A stretch of DNA of 64,000 nucleotides from Micropterix aruncella (lineage: Eukaryota > Arthropoda > Insecta > Lepidoptera > Micropterigidae), in assembly GCA_944548615.1 (NCBI GenBank), contig OX155973.1:20903728-20967727 (forward strand), given 5' to 3'. Under the pieces are notes generated by a model. That model saw nothing but the letters and a program-made list of their open reading frames with translations. It did no database searches and was not told where the DNA came from. Positions within the stretch are counted from its first letter, which is position 1, and every line of letters begins with the position of its first letter. The position numbers were made by a program, and so were the translations under genes. Of this stretch, positions 53,828-64,000 are shown one piece after another.

Positions 53828-55110
53828 TTACTGGAGGTTGGCCGTTAGCTCTGAATACTTTTGTCGGTCATGCGCCATCCGGAAAAGCTGTTCCGAGCTG
53901 GTGATCCCGGTCCACTCTCTGACATTGCACAACCACGACTTTTTCCTCCTTTCACGGCGTCGTTTACCCTCAATTTTGCCCATCAATATCAGTTGAAGCA
54001 GCTGATATCTGTCATGCCGCAGCACGAGCCCCAGATATTCAATCTTGCGATTTTTGACGGTGTGCAACAATTTTCGGATCGTACCAGCACGCTGAAGCAC
54101 TTTTTCATTGCTAACTTTGTGGGTCCAGCTTATACGGAGCATTCGACGGTAACACCACATCTCAAAAGATTATAGCCGCCGCCGTCGTCTGGTGTCTTCC
54201 TTTATGGTCCACCCTTCGCTGCCGTACATAACCACTGGCCAGATGTAGCAATGCAGGATCCGAGTTCTAAGTCGTAGATTTATTTTCCGGCAACACAAGA
54301 CTTTTCTCATTTTATTGAATGATGCACGGGCGATTTCTATCCGGGTCTTAATTTCTTGATCGGAGTCCCATATTTCATTCACCTGTGAGGGACCACCCCT
54401 CACTAGACTCCAAGTTGTGCGGTGTGAGGTGGTGGTATCAACTTTAGAGTTATCTCCGTATTGAAAGGCGGTTTTGAATGAAGTAGAAGGTATTTATTGA
54501 TTGAAAGTTTGATATTGCCAGTTATAACGCTTCCCGAGTGTACTGATGCGCGACTGCGGTTACAAGGATATATGGATGAGGATTGTATGTGTGCTCCTAG
54601 TATCTTGTACTGGGCACGGCTCGAGTCTGTGGGATTGCAGACTGATGCTTCGTGACCGGGAAAGATAAGGAAAGGAAACCAAGGAGCCGGATTGGTTGAC
54701 GCACCTCGTGGGGGGGGGGGGTACCGAATATGCCGTCGCAACCTTGGGGGAAGGTGATCACTTGAGGAATGATCTGTGACCAAGAAGCCGGGACACCGAA
54801 GTGTGCCGTCGCTATCTTGGAGACGTGACCACTCGAGGAATTATACTTTGGTTGCTTTTTCGCCGGTTTATATAGGCCGGGAAATGATGCAATCCGAAAT
54901 ATACCGAGTAAAAGTATTGTTTCATCGTGCTGATTCATCGCTACACGGGTTAAAATAATAGCTGAATTGTGTCAGTGTATTTCACTGGAAATCGATGCAT
55001 TTGTTGATCGAGATATTTGTACTGCCCGAAGCGCTCAAGAACTTTATCTGCCACCGATACAGTAGGTTGTAAATCAGGATCCCTGGTAAACCATGACTTT
55101 GGTAGAAAAT
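53828..55110 (-). pseudogene. RTE-type LINE, C-terminal part, interrupted by an LTR-like insertion
   Basis: Minus strand from 55110: LPKSWFTRDPDLQPTVSVAD, KVLERFGQYKYL, [insertion 54385-55010], NEIWDSDQEIKTRIEIARAS, FNKMRKVLCCRKINLRLRTR, GSEGWTIKEDTRRRRRL, an in-frame stop, FEMWCYRRMLRISWTHKVSN, RKKSWLCNVREWTGITSSEQ, ending at 53828. The CYRRMLRISWTD and GRKSWLxNIREWTG signatures are typical of RTE-clade elements. One stop plus the insertion inactivate it. Confidence 0.85.
54385..55010 (+). mobile_element. LTR-like repeat, second copy
   Basis: Matches 8617-8775 joined to 12206-12570 of the nested locus. Contains an internal duplication of about 100 bp not in the other copy (ccgtcgcaaccttgggggaa / ccgtcgctatcttggagacg) and an 11-base G run near 54711. 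TATA-like gtttatataggccggg at about 54866. Confidence 0.7.
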
Positions 55111-55500
55111 ACCAATATATAATAAACAATTAAAATGTAACTCTTAAAATAATGTACCATAAATCTCCATCAATAAAAATTTACTTCTTCTAATATCATT
55201 TACAAAATATAAAATATTCACTAAATATCAAATAAATTATTACAATTAAACCAACCCAAATAAAATTTATTTATGTGTACAGAAAAAAAACAACCAAAAT
55301 CACAATTTATTTAAATTGTCAAAAAATACAAAAAAAGGAAAATAAAAACAACGAAAAAGATTAAAAATACTAAAAAAACAATTCATATAATCCGAAGGCA
55401 ACCGGTTATCAGTCACAAAGATAAAAATTAGATTTAACGCTATTTGAAATTATATACATATTTAGATAACATATTCATACTGTTTAGTCCGTTTCCTAAA
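55111..55500. other. Non-genic AT-rich stretch
   Basis: Very AT-rich with A-runs; no coding sequence recognised. Confidence 0.4.
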
Positions 55501-56251
55501 TCTTTACTAATATTATAAAGAGGTAAAGTTTGTGATGTTGTAGGAAGTAATATATGGATTTACTGAAACGATTTTGAAAATTCTTTTACTATAAAAAAAA
55601 ATATAATAGAAAGCCACGTTATTTATGAGTGTTATAGGCTATATATTAATCCGAAAAATGAAAAGGCTTTTTTGTAGTAGTCGGATTTTCAAAGTAAGTC
55701 GAAAAAAACGGTCGAACGAAAACGTTTCTAACTAACGCTGCCTTAACGATGAGAGATATACGATTAAGTTCTAGAGAAAATTTGTAGAGCTTGATAATGC
55801 CTACAAAAAAGTCACCGACAGCATATGTCTGAATTTTATATTTAAGTCACAGAAAGTAGTTTTTTATATTAAAAAAATAATTTAAATCATTAGGTCATGT
55901 TTATTGGTCATATTATCAACAATTATGAATTCATATCAAAATAAGTAATCGTCTCAAGTGTTCAAAACAAAAGACTTTTCCCTTTTACTGCATATAATTT
56001 CACCTTTACTGCTCAAATGGTTAAAGAGATAAGACACTCACAAATAAGACACTCACAAGAAGGCATTCACAAATAACGGTAATATAGTCAAATTGGCATG
56101 CAAATACATACATACATATGCAGTAAAAATATAACCCTTCTTTTGGCAGTCAGGAAATAAATCATAACATTCAGTACTAACCAAACCACACTCATAATTA
56201 CATCACAAGTAAAAATTTTACCGCCCAACGAAGTGGGCACGGGTCAGCTAG
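55501..56251 (+). mobile_element. Non-autonomous Helitron (751 bp)
   Basis: Starts TCTTTACTAATATTATAAAG after an A, ends GGGTCAGCTAG before a T. Hairpin GCCCAACGAAGTGGGC at 56223-56238, 9 bases before the CTAG. Near-identical layout to 16751-17506 in the opposite orientation. Confidence 0.85.
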
Positions 56252-56259
56252 TTCAATGT

Positions 56260-56780
56260 AATTATTGATATACTACAAGCGGTATTACCCGGCGTTGCCC
56301 GTGTTATATCCGTGCTAAAATACCTATGTATACAAATTTTGATGGAGATCGGTTGAACGGTATATACGTTGATGTGCTGCAGCGCCATCTATTGGCGAGT
56401 TACAACAAAGTGAATAGCGCGAAATTGTATGCGTGCTCAAATATCTACATATACGGCGATCCGTTAGGCGGTATAGAAGTTGATGAGCTGCAGCGCCATC
56501 TGGTGACGAGTTATAATAAAGTTGATAGTGTGAAAATATTATGCGTGCTCAAATGTCTATATATACCAATTTTCATGGCGATCGGATAAGCGGTATAGAA
56601 GTTAATGTGCTGCAACGCCATCTAGTGGTAACTTACGATAAAGCGGATATCATAAAAACCTTCTAAATGAAAAAATACATAAATACGTGCCAACTTTCAT
56701 GGTGATCGGTGGAGCGGTTTCAAAGTCTATTAAGCTCGGACAGACAGACAGATATACCAACATCCATTTTTACACGACTG
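56260..56780 (+). repeat. Interspersed repeat with three internal units of 111-122 bp
   Basis: The block gatgtgctgcagcgccatct recurs with starts near 56371, 56482 and 56604, each with ggtatagaagttgat and gagttacaacaaag-like sequence. Begins acccggcgttgcccgtg and ends (acag)n. Unknown class. Confidence 0.7.
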
Positions 56781-56876
56781 CCAAACAATAAAAGGAGAGT
56801 AATGTGTTTTTTATGAAATATTTGTTATATTTCATAAAAAAAACGGTATCAAAAATATTTATGCATTAGTTGTTCA

Positions 56877-56905
56877 CTTTCTGTAACGGCAATCGTGTTT
56901 TTTTA
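56877..56905 (+). repeat. Conserved GGCAGTCGTG-type motif
   Basis: gttcactttctgtaacggca followed by atcgtgtttttt. Same ~30-base motif at 14712, 16663, 28565, 30686, 34543 and 59322, in both orientations. Confidence 0.6.
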
Positions 56906-56980
56906 TTCGTTTTAATATATAATTTTTATATATAGATAGGCCACTATACATGTTAATATATAATATTTATATCTTGACAG

Positions 56981-57110
56981 ATACGGACGCGAAGACGAGG
57001 AGGTTATGGGACTGAAGTTCTGCAATGAAGCCATCATGTGCCTAGCTCAACTTTGGCCTCCACATTCTGCTGCAGAGGCTACACAAAATGAGGCCAACAC
57101 GCCTTTACAA
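56981..57110 (+). CDS. Arrestin exon (N-domain, next exon)
   Basis: Acceptor atcttgacag (AG 56979-56980); the first A completes the Arg codon begun at 2209-2210. It reads YGREDEEVMGLKFCNEAIMC, LAQLWPPHSAAEATQNEANT and PLQ, and ends in phase 0 before the donor GTAAGA at 57111. (R)YGRE(D/E)xEVMGxxF is one of the most conserved arrestin blocks and the following (E)xxxxxxQxxPP is in register. The 43 residues plus the 55 of the previous exon correspond to roughly residues 6-105 of a ~380-400 residue arrestin. The next exon, expected to begin near ...LLxRLGxNAxPF, was not found before 64000. Confidence 0.9.
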
Positions 57111-57289
57111 GTAAGAACACAATTACTACTTAATTATGTCCAAATTGGTTTACAATTACGTACAACTATGTATAATATCATCTTGATATTTATCACATCA
57201 ATATACAACAAAAAATGACAGCGTTTTAATTTTTCTCCTTTGCAATAAAAGAAAGACTCCGATTTCGACTTTGTTTTGTAACGATATAC

Positions 57290-57377
57290 GGCGTTTGTAT
57301 CGACATGGCATATCATTTTGTGCATATCGCACAACATGGCATATCATTTTGTGCATATCGTGCAACAGGGCATATCG
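57290..57377 (+). repeat. Short minisatellite (~37-bp unit), split by a PLE
   Basis: ggcatatcattttgtgcata and tcgcacaacat/tcgtgcaacag alternate; resumes as ggcatatcgggttgtatcga at 58183-58245. Confidence 0.7.
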
Positions 57378-58182
57378 GAATCGAAGACTATCGCGGTTGT
57401 TTGACATTATAAATAGGATAGAAAACGAATTTTGAAACTGCATCCAGTGGTTACTTCCGCTATCCAATATATGATCGCAGATCGCCGATTTTTCTCGCTG
57501 AACGTTTTTAACAGCTTTGATGTGTTCTGTCAGTCGCGTGGCTATGGGCCGTTTCGTTTGTCCAAAGTAAGCTAGACCGCAACTGCATTCGACTTTATAC
57601 ACACCCGGGGTTTGCAGTGGTATTACATCCTTTACAGGCCTCAAAAATCGAGCTCTATTTTGGGTCGGTTTGAAGATCGTTTTTATATCGAATCTGTTTA
57701 GCATCTTACTTATTCTATCAGTCACGCCCTTGGCGTATGGTAAGGGCGTCGTCGTCGTCAAAATCGTACGTCAAAATCCCATTGTTCTATCCAAGGAACA
57801 ATTCTACTTTCCTCGCATGATCTGGGAAGCCATTGAAATAAGAAGAACTCCGAACTTCAATAGAGACGACGGCTACAAACTCTCTTCTACGTGGAACCCT
57901 CTTCTTAAAATGTTCCAGCCGCCGAACGCCGAACGCAAAGACGTAAAACAGGATACAGTGAGTGTTGTGTGCAAGACGGATTTTCAAAATTCCCGCGCTC
58001 CGAGCCCGGCCCCCCACCACTGTTATAACCTACGCAGTGGCGGCAGCGGTTTGCGGCCTACCCGCAAAACAACGGACTGACAGCTCTTCAGTCTACCCTA
58101 GACAACGGCGGCTGCAACGTCACCGAAACGTCGGGTTCTACAAATTTCACGCGGTAAATTCGTTTTCTATCCTATTTATAAT
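57378..58182. mobile_element. PLE foldback insertion
   Basis: Edges GGCATATCG at 57369-57377 and 58183-58191 (the surrounding minisatellite also carries this word, so the duplication is not proof). Left half on minus: the 3' terminal 50 bases, a jump of about 380 bp, then coding for QMWH-like to VTDRISKMLNRFDIK up to 57765. Right half on plus from 57770: NPIVLSKEQFYFPRMIWEAI, EIRRTPNFNRDDGYKLSSTW, to the stop at 58080 and the 3' terminal block. Both outer edges are element 3' ends, as at 22606-23161. Confidence 0.8.
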
Positions 58183-58191
58183 GGCATATCG

Positions 58192-58604
58192 GGTTGTATC
58201 GACATGGCATAAAGTGTTGTATCGACATGGCATATCACCTGTCATACAAGCGTTAATTCACTAAAAACTTTGGAGGTATTTGAGCTGCTTCTTTACCGTT
58301 ACCATTGTGGAAGTGATTAGGATACTCTGTACTAAAAGGGATTAACATCGAAGAAAAACATCGATGTTGCCATCGATATCAACATCGTAACGCAAACATC
58401 GACGGTCAAAAAATATCAATATTTAGATCATCATTTTCCTTTAAAAAACATTGTTTGTTGGCTCATTTTACTGAGAGTCCCTATACGTTTCTTCTAATAA
58501 AATCAGTGATAAAGAGAGCGCAGTATTATTATTTATAATTCAATATAGATGTTAAAAAAAACAATTAAAAAAAGTTATTAAACCTAAAAAATAGGAAAAT
58601 ATTA
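58192..58604. other. Non-genic stretch
   Basis: AT-rich. 58345-58410 has repeated acatcgatg words (catcgaagaaaaacatcgat, gccatcgatatcaacatcgt), a local low-complexity feature. Confidence 0.4.
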
Positions 58605-59272
58605 TCTATGTATATATATGAGAGAAGAAACTGACTGACTAACATATTAGCGCACAGCCTAAACCACTGGGGCTAAGATCTTGAAATTTTACACAAGGCC
58701 TTCTTTTATAACCTAGGCGACCACTAAGAAAGGATTTTTGAAAATTTAACCCCTGGTGTGAAAAGGGTGAATATCTGTTGTATAGAAAATCTAAACCGCT
58801 GAAGCTACTGACATCAAAATTTATATGTAGGTTACTAATTACTGTGAAAAATAATGGCATTCATAGTTTTCTTTTATTCAACCCTTAGAGGGTAATTTAA
58901 GAGATGAAATATTGTACGGAGATACCTAAATCGTTGGATCTGGAAACTCGAAATTTTGCACATAGCTTTATTTGGTAGTAAAGGTAAGCACGTAAAAACG
59001 TAACGGTTTAAAATCGACAAGATATATTCACAATATTATGACCACAATTATTACATACTTATTTATTTCAATTATGTCATGCTGACACGCGATTGATATA
59101 CTTAATTTTTGTACTTTTATATTTCTTTTTGTATTATTATCTAAAGCAGTGAACTCAATATTTATTTTGTATTCATTGTATTACTTCCATAAAATCATAA
59201 ATTAAGTTCAGCTAATCTGTAACACGACATTCATTGACCGTTAGGTGGTACGAAGTTCGCCGGGTCAGCTAG
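58605..59272 (+). mobile_element. Helitron-like element, different family (668 bp)
   Basis: Starts TCTATGTATATATATGAG after A and ends CGGGTCAGCTAG before T. A weak hairpin (GGTG...CGCC) precedes the end. The body (gactgactaacatattagcg, ccactggggctaagatcttg) is unrelated to the 751-bp family. Confidence 0.6.
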
Positions 59273-59321
59273 TATTTCATATAAAAACTGTAATACAAAT
59301 AATTTCAAATATAATACTTTA

Positions 59322-59352
59322 CTTTCTGTAACGACAGTCGTGTTTATTTACT
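59322..59352 (+). repeat. Conserved GGCAGTCGTG-type motif
   Basis: tttactttctgtaacgacag then tcgtgttta; see 56877. Confidence 0.5.
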
Positions 59353-59439
59353 TGATAAAAAGACGATTACAGGTGTTTATTTGACAGCGGGTACCTAAAA
59401 AAATGTATGATGTACATTGATGATATCTCATAAGAATTT

Positions 59440-59760
59440 TAAGAATAAGAATAATTTATTTTCAAAAACCCGATCTGGGTATAGAAATTACATATCAAAT
59501 AAAATTGGTATTTCTACAAAAAAAATACATTTCAAATTACTCATAAAATTATAAAAAAAGTTATAAAAAACGTATAATTAAAAAAAACAACATAGAAATT
59601 AAAAAATAGCAAAGACATAAAAACTAGAAAAATAAAAAAACAACAGAAATAATGAGAAAACATAGAGAATCAGCAATTCAATAACAAAAATATATGAAAA
59701 CTAGAAAAATAGAAAGCATCCAAGATTTCTACATAAACTACATTTAATAAGGATCAAACT
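59440..59760 (-). mobile_element. Probable LINE 3' tail fragment
   Basis: aagaataagaataatttatt at 59440 looks like an inverted (TTATTC)n tail followed by A-rich 3' UTR-like sequence. No coding part. Low certainty. Confidence 0.35.
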
Positions 59761-59787
59761 ATCGATCAACAATCAAGAAATAGAAAA

Positions 59788-60055
59788 TGTATCGACTCTC
59801 CAAAGAACAAAAAATCAACTGGTCTCGATGACATGCCTGTTAGCGTAATTAAAATCCATAAACGTGTACTGGCACCTTGTCTAACATACCTATCTTTACA
59901 ATTTAAGTTTTTCAGAGGGAATATTTCCAGATTGTTACATAAGATATCTGATATAAGCTACTCGGTCGTTCTCAATTCGGAATCGAACTCGATGAGCTCG
60001 ATAACGACAATAATTGTATGATTTATGCAATAAAAACTTTTTGAATTGAATAAAC
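59788..60055 (+). pseudogene. Short LINE fragment with the N-terminal RT region and a 3' end
   Basis: IDSPKNKKSTGLDDMPVSVI and KIHKRVLAPCLTYL match the region before RT motif A; a frameshift follows (NLSFSEGIFPDC in the next frame). About 100 bases later comes an AATAAA and (TTGAAT)-like end, so most of RT has been deleted. Confidence 0.65.
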
Positions 60056-60796
60056 ACGAGTGGGCTGGTTCACTAATGATGCCTACGGCCAACAAAGCGT
60101 AGCAATTCAATTGGAACGAGCGGAAATGGAGTTTTTATTATCCCCAAAGGAGTTCTCCTAAATTGCTTATCGAATAGATGAAGATACATGGAAACATCGT
60201 AGAGGCGGTATGTGTGGGTGAATAGCGAATCTATAATTATATTTTCAAGAGTAACCCAACCGCGTTTATTATTGCCACCTTTTCCAAATATAGCATTTTT
60301 TTGAGTCATGGCAATAGAAATTTTACTTTTTCAGGTACTTTTTTCAGGTATTACTTTCCCGGCCCACCAACCGACGAGGAGGGAAAGTGTGGCTGCTATT
60401 ATAAAATGTACCTTTGTTTCTAACTTTTAGTTTAATTTAGTAACTGTATAACTTTTATTATTTTAAAAAAGTTAGCCTTATGATTACGTTGTTAGAAAAT
60501 CGCTTGCTGCGAACCCCTGAAGTCGTTAATCACTAGACAATCATTTCAGTTGCGTTCAATACGAAACTATCTGCCTACCTGCATTATGGATAGCAATAGT
60601 TACAGTGAAACGAGCGGAGCTTATAAATACGATGCGACAGTCACCTCTATACGACACAAGAGGGGATTCGCGCTTGTAGATTTTAGTCTGCGGTTTAGAT
60701 AATTGGTAAAAATACTAAAAAAAATGCAATTAAAAAGAATAAAAACAATAAATTAAAAAATATGAAAATATTATTAGTATTAATATGTATTTTTAA
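60056..60796. other. Non-genic stretch
   Basis: No coding sequence recognised. 60335-60400 (ttactttcccggcccaccaa) is a short piece of the 'actttcc' family end. Confidence 0.4.
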
Positions 60797-61305
60797 TCTA
60801 TACTAATATTATAAAGTGAGTGTCATAGGCTATATATTAATTCGAAAAATGAAGTATTTTTAGTGGTAGTCTGATTTCCAAAGTAAGTCGGAAAAAACGG
60901 TCGAACGAAAACGTTTCTAACTAACGCTGCTTTAACGATGAGAGATATATGATTAAGTTTTGGAGAAAAGTTGTAGAGCTTGATAATGCCTACAAAAAAG
61001 TCAGCGACAGCATATGTCTAACTTTTATATTTAAGTTACAAAAAGTAGTTTTTTTATATTAAAAAAAAATAATTTAAATCGTTAGGTCATGTTTATCGGT
61101 CATATTATCAACAATTATGAAGTCATATCAAAATAACTAAATTTATCATCTCAAGTGTTTAAAACAAAAGACTTTTCCCTTTTACTGCATATAATTTCAC
61201 TTTTACTGCATAACTGGTTAAAGAGATAAGACCATCACAAATAAGACACTCACAAGAAGACACTCACAAATAACGGTAATATAGTCAAATTGGCATGCAA
61301 ATACA
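60797..61305 (+). mobile_element. 3'-truncated Helitron copy
   Basis: Starts TCTATACTAATATTATAAAG; body matches 55501-56251 as far as ggcatgcaaatacat, then gives way to a T-rich stretch. The 3' hairpin and CTAG are missing, and about 100 bases near the start are deleted relative to the other copies. Confidence 0.8.
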
Positions 61306-61439
61306 TTTTTTTTATTTTTTTATTTAATAACCATTTTTTTAAAATACAGATTTGTATAAAATTTAGCCAAGCCTAAGGCTTACCTGCTGGAGATTATGAT
61401 AGGGTGACTTTCAGTGCAACTTTAGTGGCCATTTTGACC

Positions 61440-62180
61440 ATTTAATAATATATCTGCTGCATTATCTGCTAAATAAATCTGCCGAATCGTACAAGGATAG
61501 ATTAGCTCTCTTTAAACTCGATAGTCTTGAAGATAGGCGTACAACCTACGATATGATGTTTCTGTACAATGTAATTAACAATATTTTTGACAGTGCGTAT
61601 CTGGTCGAAAAGGTATCTATTCTGGCTCCTCCTCGTATTACCCGGAAACCGCATCTGTTTTATGTAAAAAGATATAACTCTAATTATACGAAGCATTCCC
61701 TAATAAATAGAGCTATGAGAACGTATAATGATAGATTCGCGTACATTGATATTTTTTCATCAGGTAAAAGTCACTTTAAAGAAACGATTAAAAAGTCTTA
61801 TCAGTCCTTTGACCTCCCTATTTCATCTAATGACTCTTAATCCCTTAAACGGTTTACATGAATAGTTTTTTGTAATATTTTTAAAAATATATTTTTGGTA
61901 CAAAATAATTAATAATGGTTATAATCTTAAAATTTCATTTTTAAAATTTCATTCTCATTTGTTTTTTGTTCTTTCTCTTTGTCTATCCGTAAATCACTGT
62001 TAAAGAAATGTAAGTATAAATAAGGTATAATAGCGGAGATATGTAATGTACACATAGTATTAACGATTAATAGTGTTAACATATAATTAGTCATAGTTTT
62101 ATTGTTATATGTTGTATTTGTTATATATAAACGCTGTTTGTTAACCGAATAAAATAAAATAAAATAAAAATAAAAAAAAT
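61440..62180 (+). pseudogene. 5'-truncated LINE, last ~120 codons
   Basis: KSAESYKDRLALFKLDSLED, RRTTYDMMFLYNVINNIFDS, RAMRTYNDRFAYIDIFSSGK, ending SFDLPISSNDS at 61840; 3' UTR to (AATAAA)n at 62148-62170. Related to the 50.5-kb element. Confidence 0.8.
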
Positions 62181-62499
62181 ATATTGATAAGGATTAGTCG
62201 GCACAGAAAGCCACCCCCTTGATAATATTTACATAAAAAATTAACGTACTTAATGCTAATAAAATAAAAACATGAATATTCTCTGAATGAATATGAAATT
62301 CTCTCATGAATAAAAACATGAATATACTCGATCGACATTTTACACCGGTCGTGCGCGATCTCATTTCGAACTCTTATATCTGGATTATCCATTGCAATAC
62401 GCATTACGCAGTGCCGTTTATAGTTTTTGGACATAATATGTACTTAATAATAATTATATTCAATATTATTCAACGTGTTTTAGCTACTTTCTGCTGTAG

Positions 62500-63459
62500 A
62501 TGTTTCACGATGAACCAAAACAGCAGTGCTCCCCACCACAGTTCATTCTCTTGTTTTATACCCTTAAATAGGATTGATAACACCCTTAAATGGGATGCTA
62601 ATGTAAACGATGTGGCGACTAAAGTAAGGAAACGTATATACGAGTTTAAGTTACCTCAGAACTTGTTAGACTTCAAATCTCTCAAAAATTTTTACCATGC
62701 CCTTGCAAATAGTCTAATTTCATACGGTATTCTAGGTTGGGGAGGGTCTACACGTATTGTTCTAAATCCGCTTATGACAGCGCAGAAGGCGCTTCTTCGG
62801 GTTATTGCCTAGAAACCCCGAAGGTACCCCTCAAACGACTTGTTTGCAGAGCTAAAGATATTAGACATCAGGCAGATATATGCAAAAACAGTCTTTTTTA
62901 ACTAGGTACCTAAAAAGTGAAGATATTCACGTTAAAGCTGAGCATAAAATTTCAACGAGGAGCGCCACAACCTGTAAACACATTGTACAGAAAACCCGAA
63001 CATCCTTCGCCCAAAACATGCCAACACACTAAGTCAATCCAATTAAAATCTAAAATTACACAACATTTACTTCAACTTGGTAGAAATGAGGTGGAAAAGG
63101 CAATAAGTCATATTTTAAAGTAAAGGTCTGCATTATTATTATTGTCATATTATATATTGCACTAAACTGTATATTTTAATACTATTTATTTATTTGTTCT
63201 ACAAACTTCATATTACAATTTATATTCATATTTATTTCCATGACCATGATATATCAGTATTTCAAATATAATTATAAGTTTAATTTGAATTCGCTTATCT
63301 GTTTTATATTTTATCATATTTTGTATTTTTCATTTTAATATTATGTGCACATGAATAAATCTTTGCCATACATAGAGTTTTCCTTGATACGGGCTATGTC
63401 CTAGTTAGGCAGATTCTGCAACTAATACAATTGTAAATTTATGTTTTTGAATGAATAAA

Positions 63460-63495
<36 letters not shown>
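62500..63495 (+). pseudogene. LINE fragment, RT C-terminal region to tail
   Basis: IDNTLKWDANVNDVATKVRK, NSLISYGILGWGGSTRIVLN, LMTAQKALLRVIA then a stop, RYPSNDLFAELKILDIRQIY, more stops and a frameshift, final SKITQHLLQLGRNEVEKAIS. 3' UTR has tgatacgggctatgtcctag, the same block as at 27900, and a tail of (TTA)n at 63461-63495. Confidence 0.8.
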
Positions 63496-63841
63496 CATTC
63501 GTAATAATACATTACATAATAATACATGCCTATACTTCGTGAGAAAATCGTCAACTTACAATACAGATATACTTAATAGAAACTCACCGTCCGGACTGCT
63601 TCTCTAAAATTGAATTGCGTATCTCATTGAAATTTGATCTTCGCTCAGTCTACATTAGAGTATTCTCTTCGCTCGACGACGTCCCTGGCGAGTTGTGACG
63701 CTTGGCAAAATCCTGTTTGCAAAGCGGCACGAGCAGCCGGCTGCTTATTTAATACGCTCTTCTACACGCTTTCGGAGAACCTATTTATGTCAGCGGGACA
63801 CCTGATACTTTCATTTATTGCTCGAGCTCCTCCTCATCATT
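63496..63841. other. Non-genic or heavily decayed stretch
   Basis: A plus-strand open frame at 63634-63843 (FAQSTLEYSLRSTTSL...) faintly recalls a LINE C-terminal segment but lacks diagnostic residues. No arrestin exon seen. Confidence 0.3.
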
Positions 63842-64000
63842 AATGAGACATATATTTTTTCACTTTACTTTTAAAGGTGTGTAGGTGTGTCAACGTGTTT
63901 AAAATATTAGGTAGGAGTCGCTCATTACGGTAGATCTGTTTTAGTAAGAGGCCATGGGTAATCTGGCATAACTATAAGGTTTTTCTGGCCTTTTGACAGA
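63842..64000 (-). pseudogene. LINE ORF2 C-terminus running off the right edge
   Basis: On the minus strand: LLKQIYRNERLLPNILNTLT then HLHTFKSKVKKYMSH and a stop near 63840. The pattern (N..LLPN..N...L..FK.K.KKY) is the usual LINE RT C-terminus. Upstream, a stop in frame at about 63980 suggests decay. Confidence 0.55.

Noticed and set aside
57111..64000. Third arrestin exon in the window
   Set aside because: No segment resembling the next conserved arrestin block was found between splice-like sites.

Overview
The window is animal nuclear DNA, almost certainly from an insect and probably from a moth or butterfly. It is AT-rich and packed with non-LTR retrotransposons (LINEs), Penelope-like elements (PLEs), Helitron-type repeats starting TCTATACTAATATTATAAAG and ending GGGTCAGCTAG, tRNA-derived SINEs and MITEs. 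The order-level call rests on remembered repeat styles, not on a database search. No bacterial genes, operons, CRISPR arrays or rRNA genes were seen.

The only host protein-coding sequence I can support is two exons of one arrestin gene on the + strand: 2046-2210 and 56981-57110. They share a split arginine codon (AG|A) and consensus splice sites, and joined they read ...VTLTF-R-YGREDEEVMG..., a classic arrestin N-domain. If this reading is right, the 54,770 bases between them are one intron, and most of the window is that intron filled with mobile elements. The first exon (about six codons) and the later exons were not found.

Layout. 1-2045: upstream intron. 2046-2210: arrestin exon. 2285-8270: decayed LINE, SINEs and a repeat family of about 680 bp. 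8268-13640: a four-layer nest (a PLE, split by an LTR-like insertion, itself carrying a nearly full LINE with a 983-codon ORF and a hAT MITE). 14030-24240: three more copies of the 680-bp family, a Helitron, a MADF-domain relic, a 5'-truncated PLE, a second LINE and a PLE foldback. 24696-28136: inverted-repeat ends enclosing a foldback MITE and two LINEs, one with an intact RT. 28137-43470: LINE tails, tandem and segmental duplications, R2-like endonuclease remnants, an RNase H-containing LINE with two perfect hairpins, and a transposase relic. 43507-47180: four very long (AT)n arrays with duplicated flanks and a second PLE family. 47181-48402: a near-perfect 1.2-kb palindrome. 48403-56980: SINE-like copies, minisatellite, LINE, RTE-type LINE and Helitron. 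56981-57110: arrestin exon. 57111-64000: downstream intron with a PLE foldback, Helitrons and LINE 3' ends.

The mobile elements interact mainly by nesting and by target-site duplication, which lets several insertions be delimited exactly. The strongest candidates for something undescribed are the 680-bp family with 11-14 bp target duplications and a tRNA-like head, the PLE insertions carrying inward-facing 3' ends on both sides, and the 1.2-kb palindrome next to an (AT)n array.
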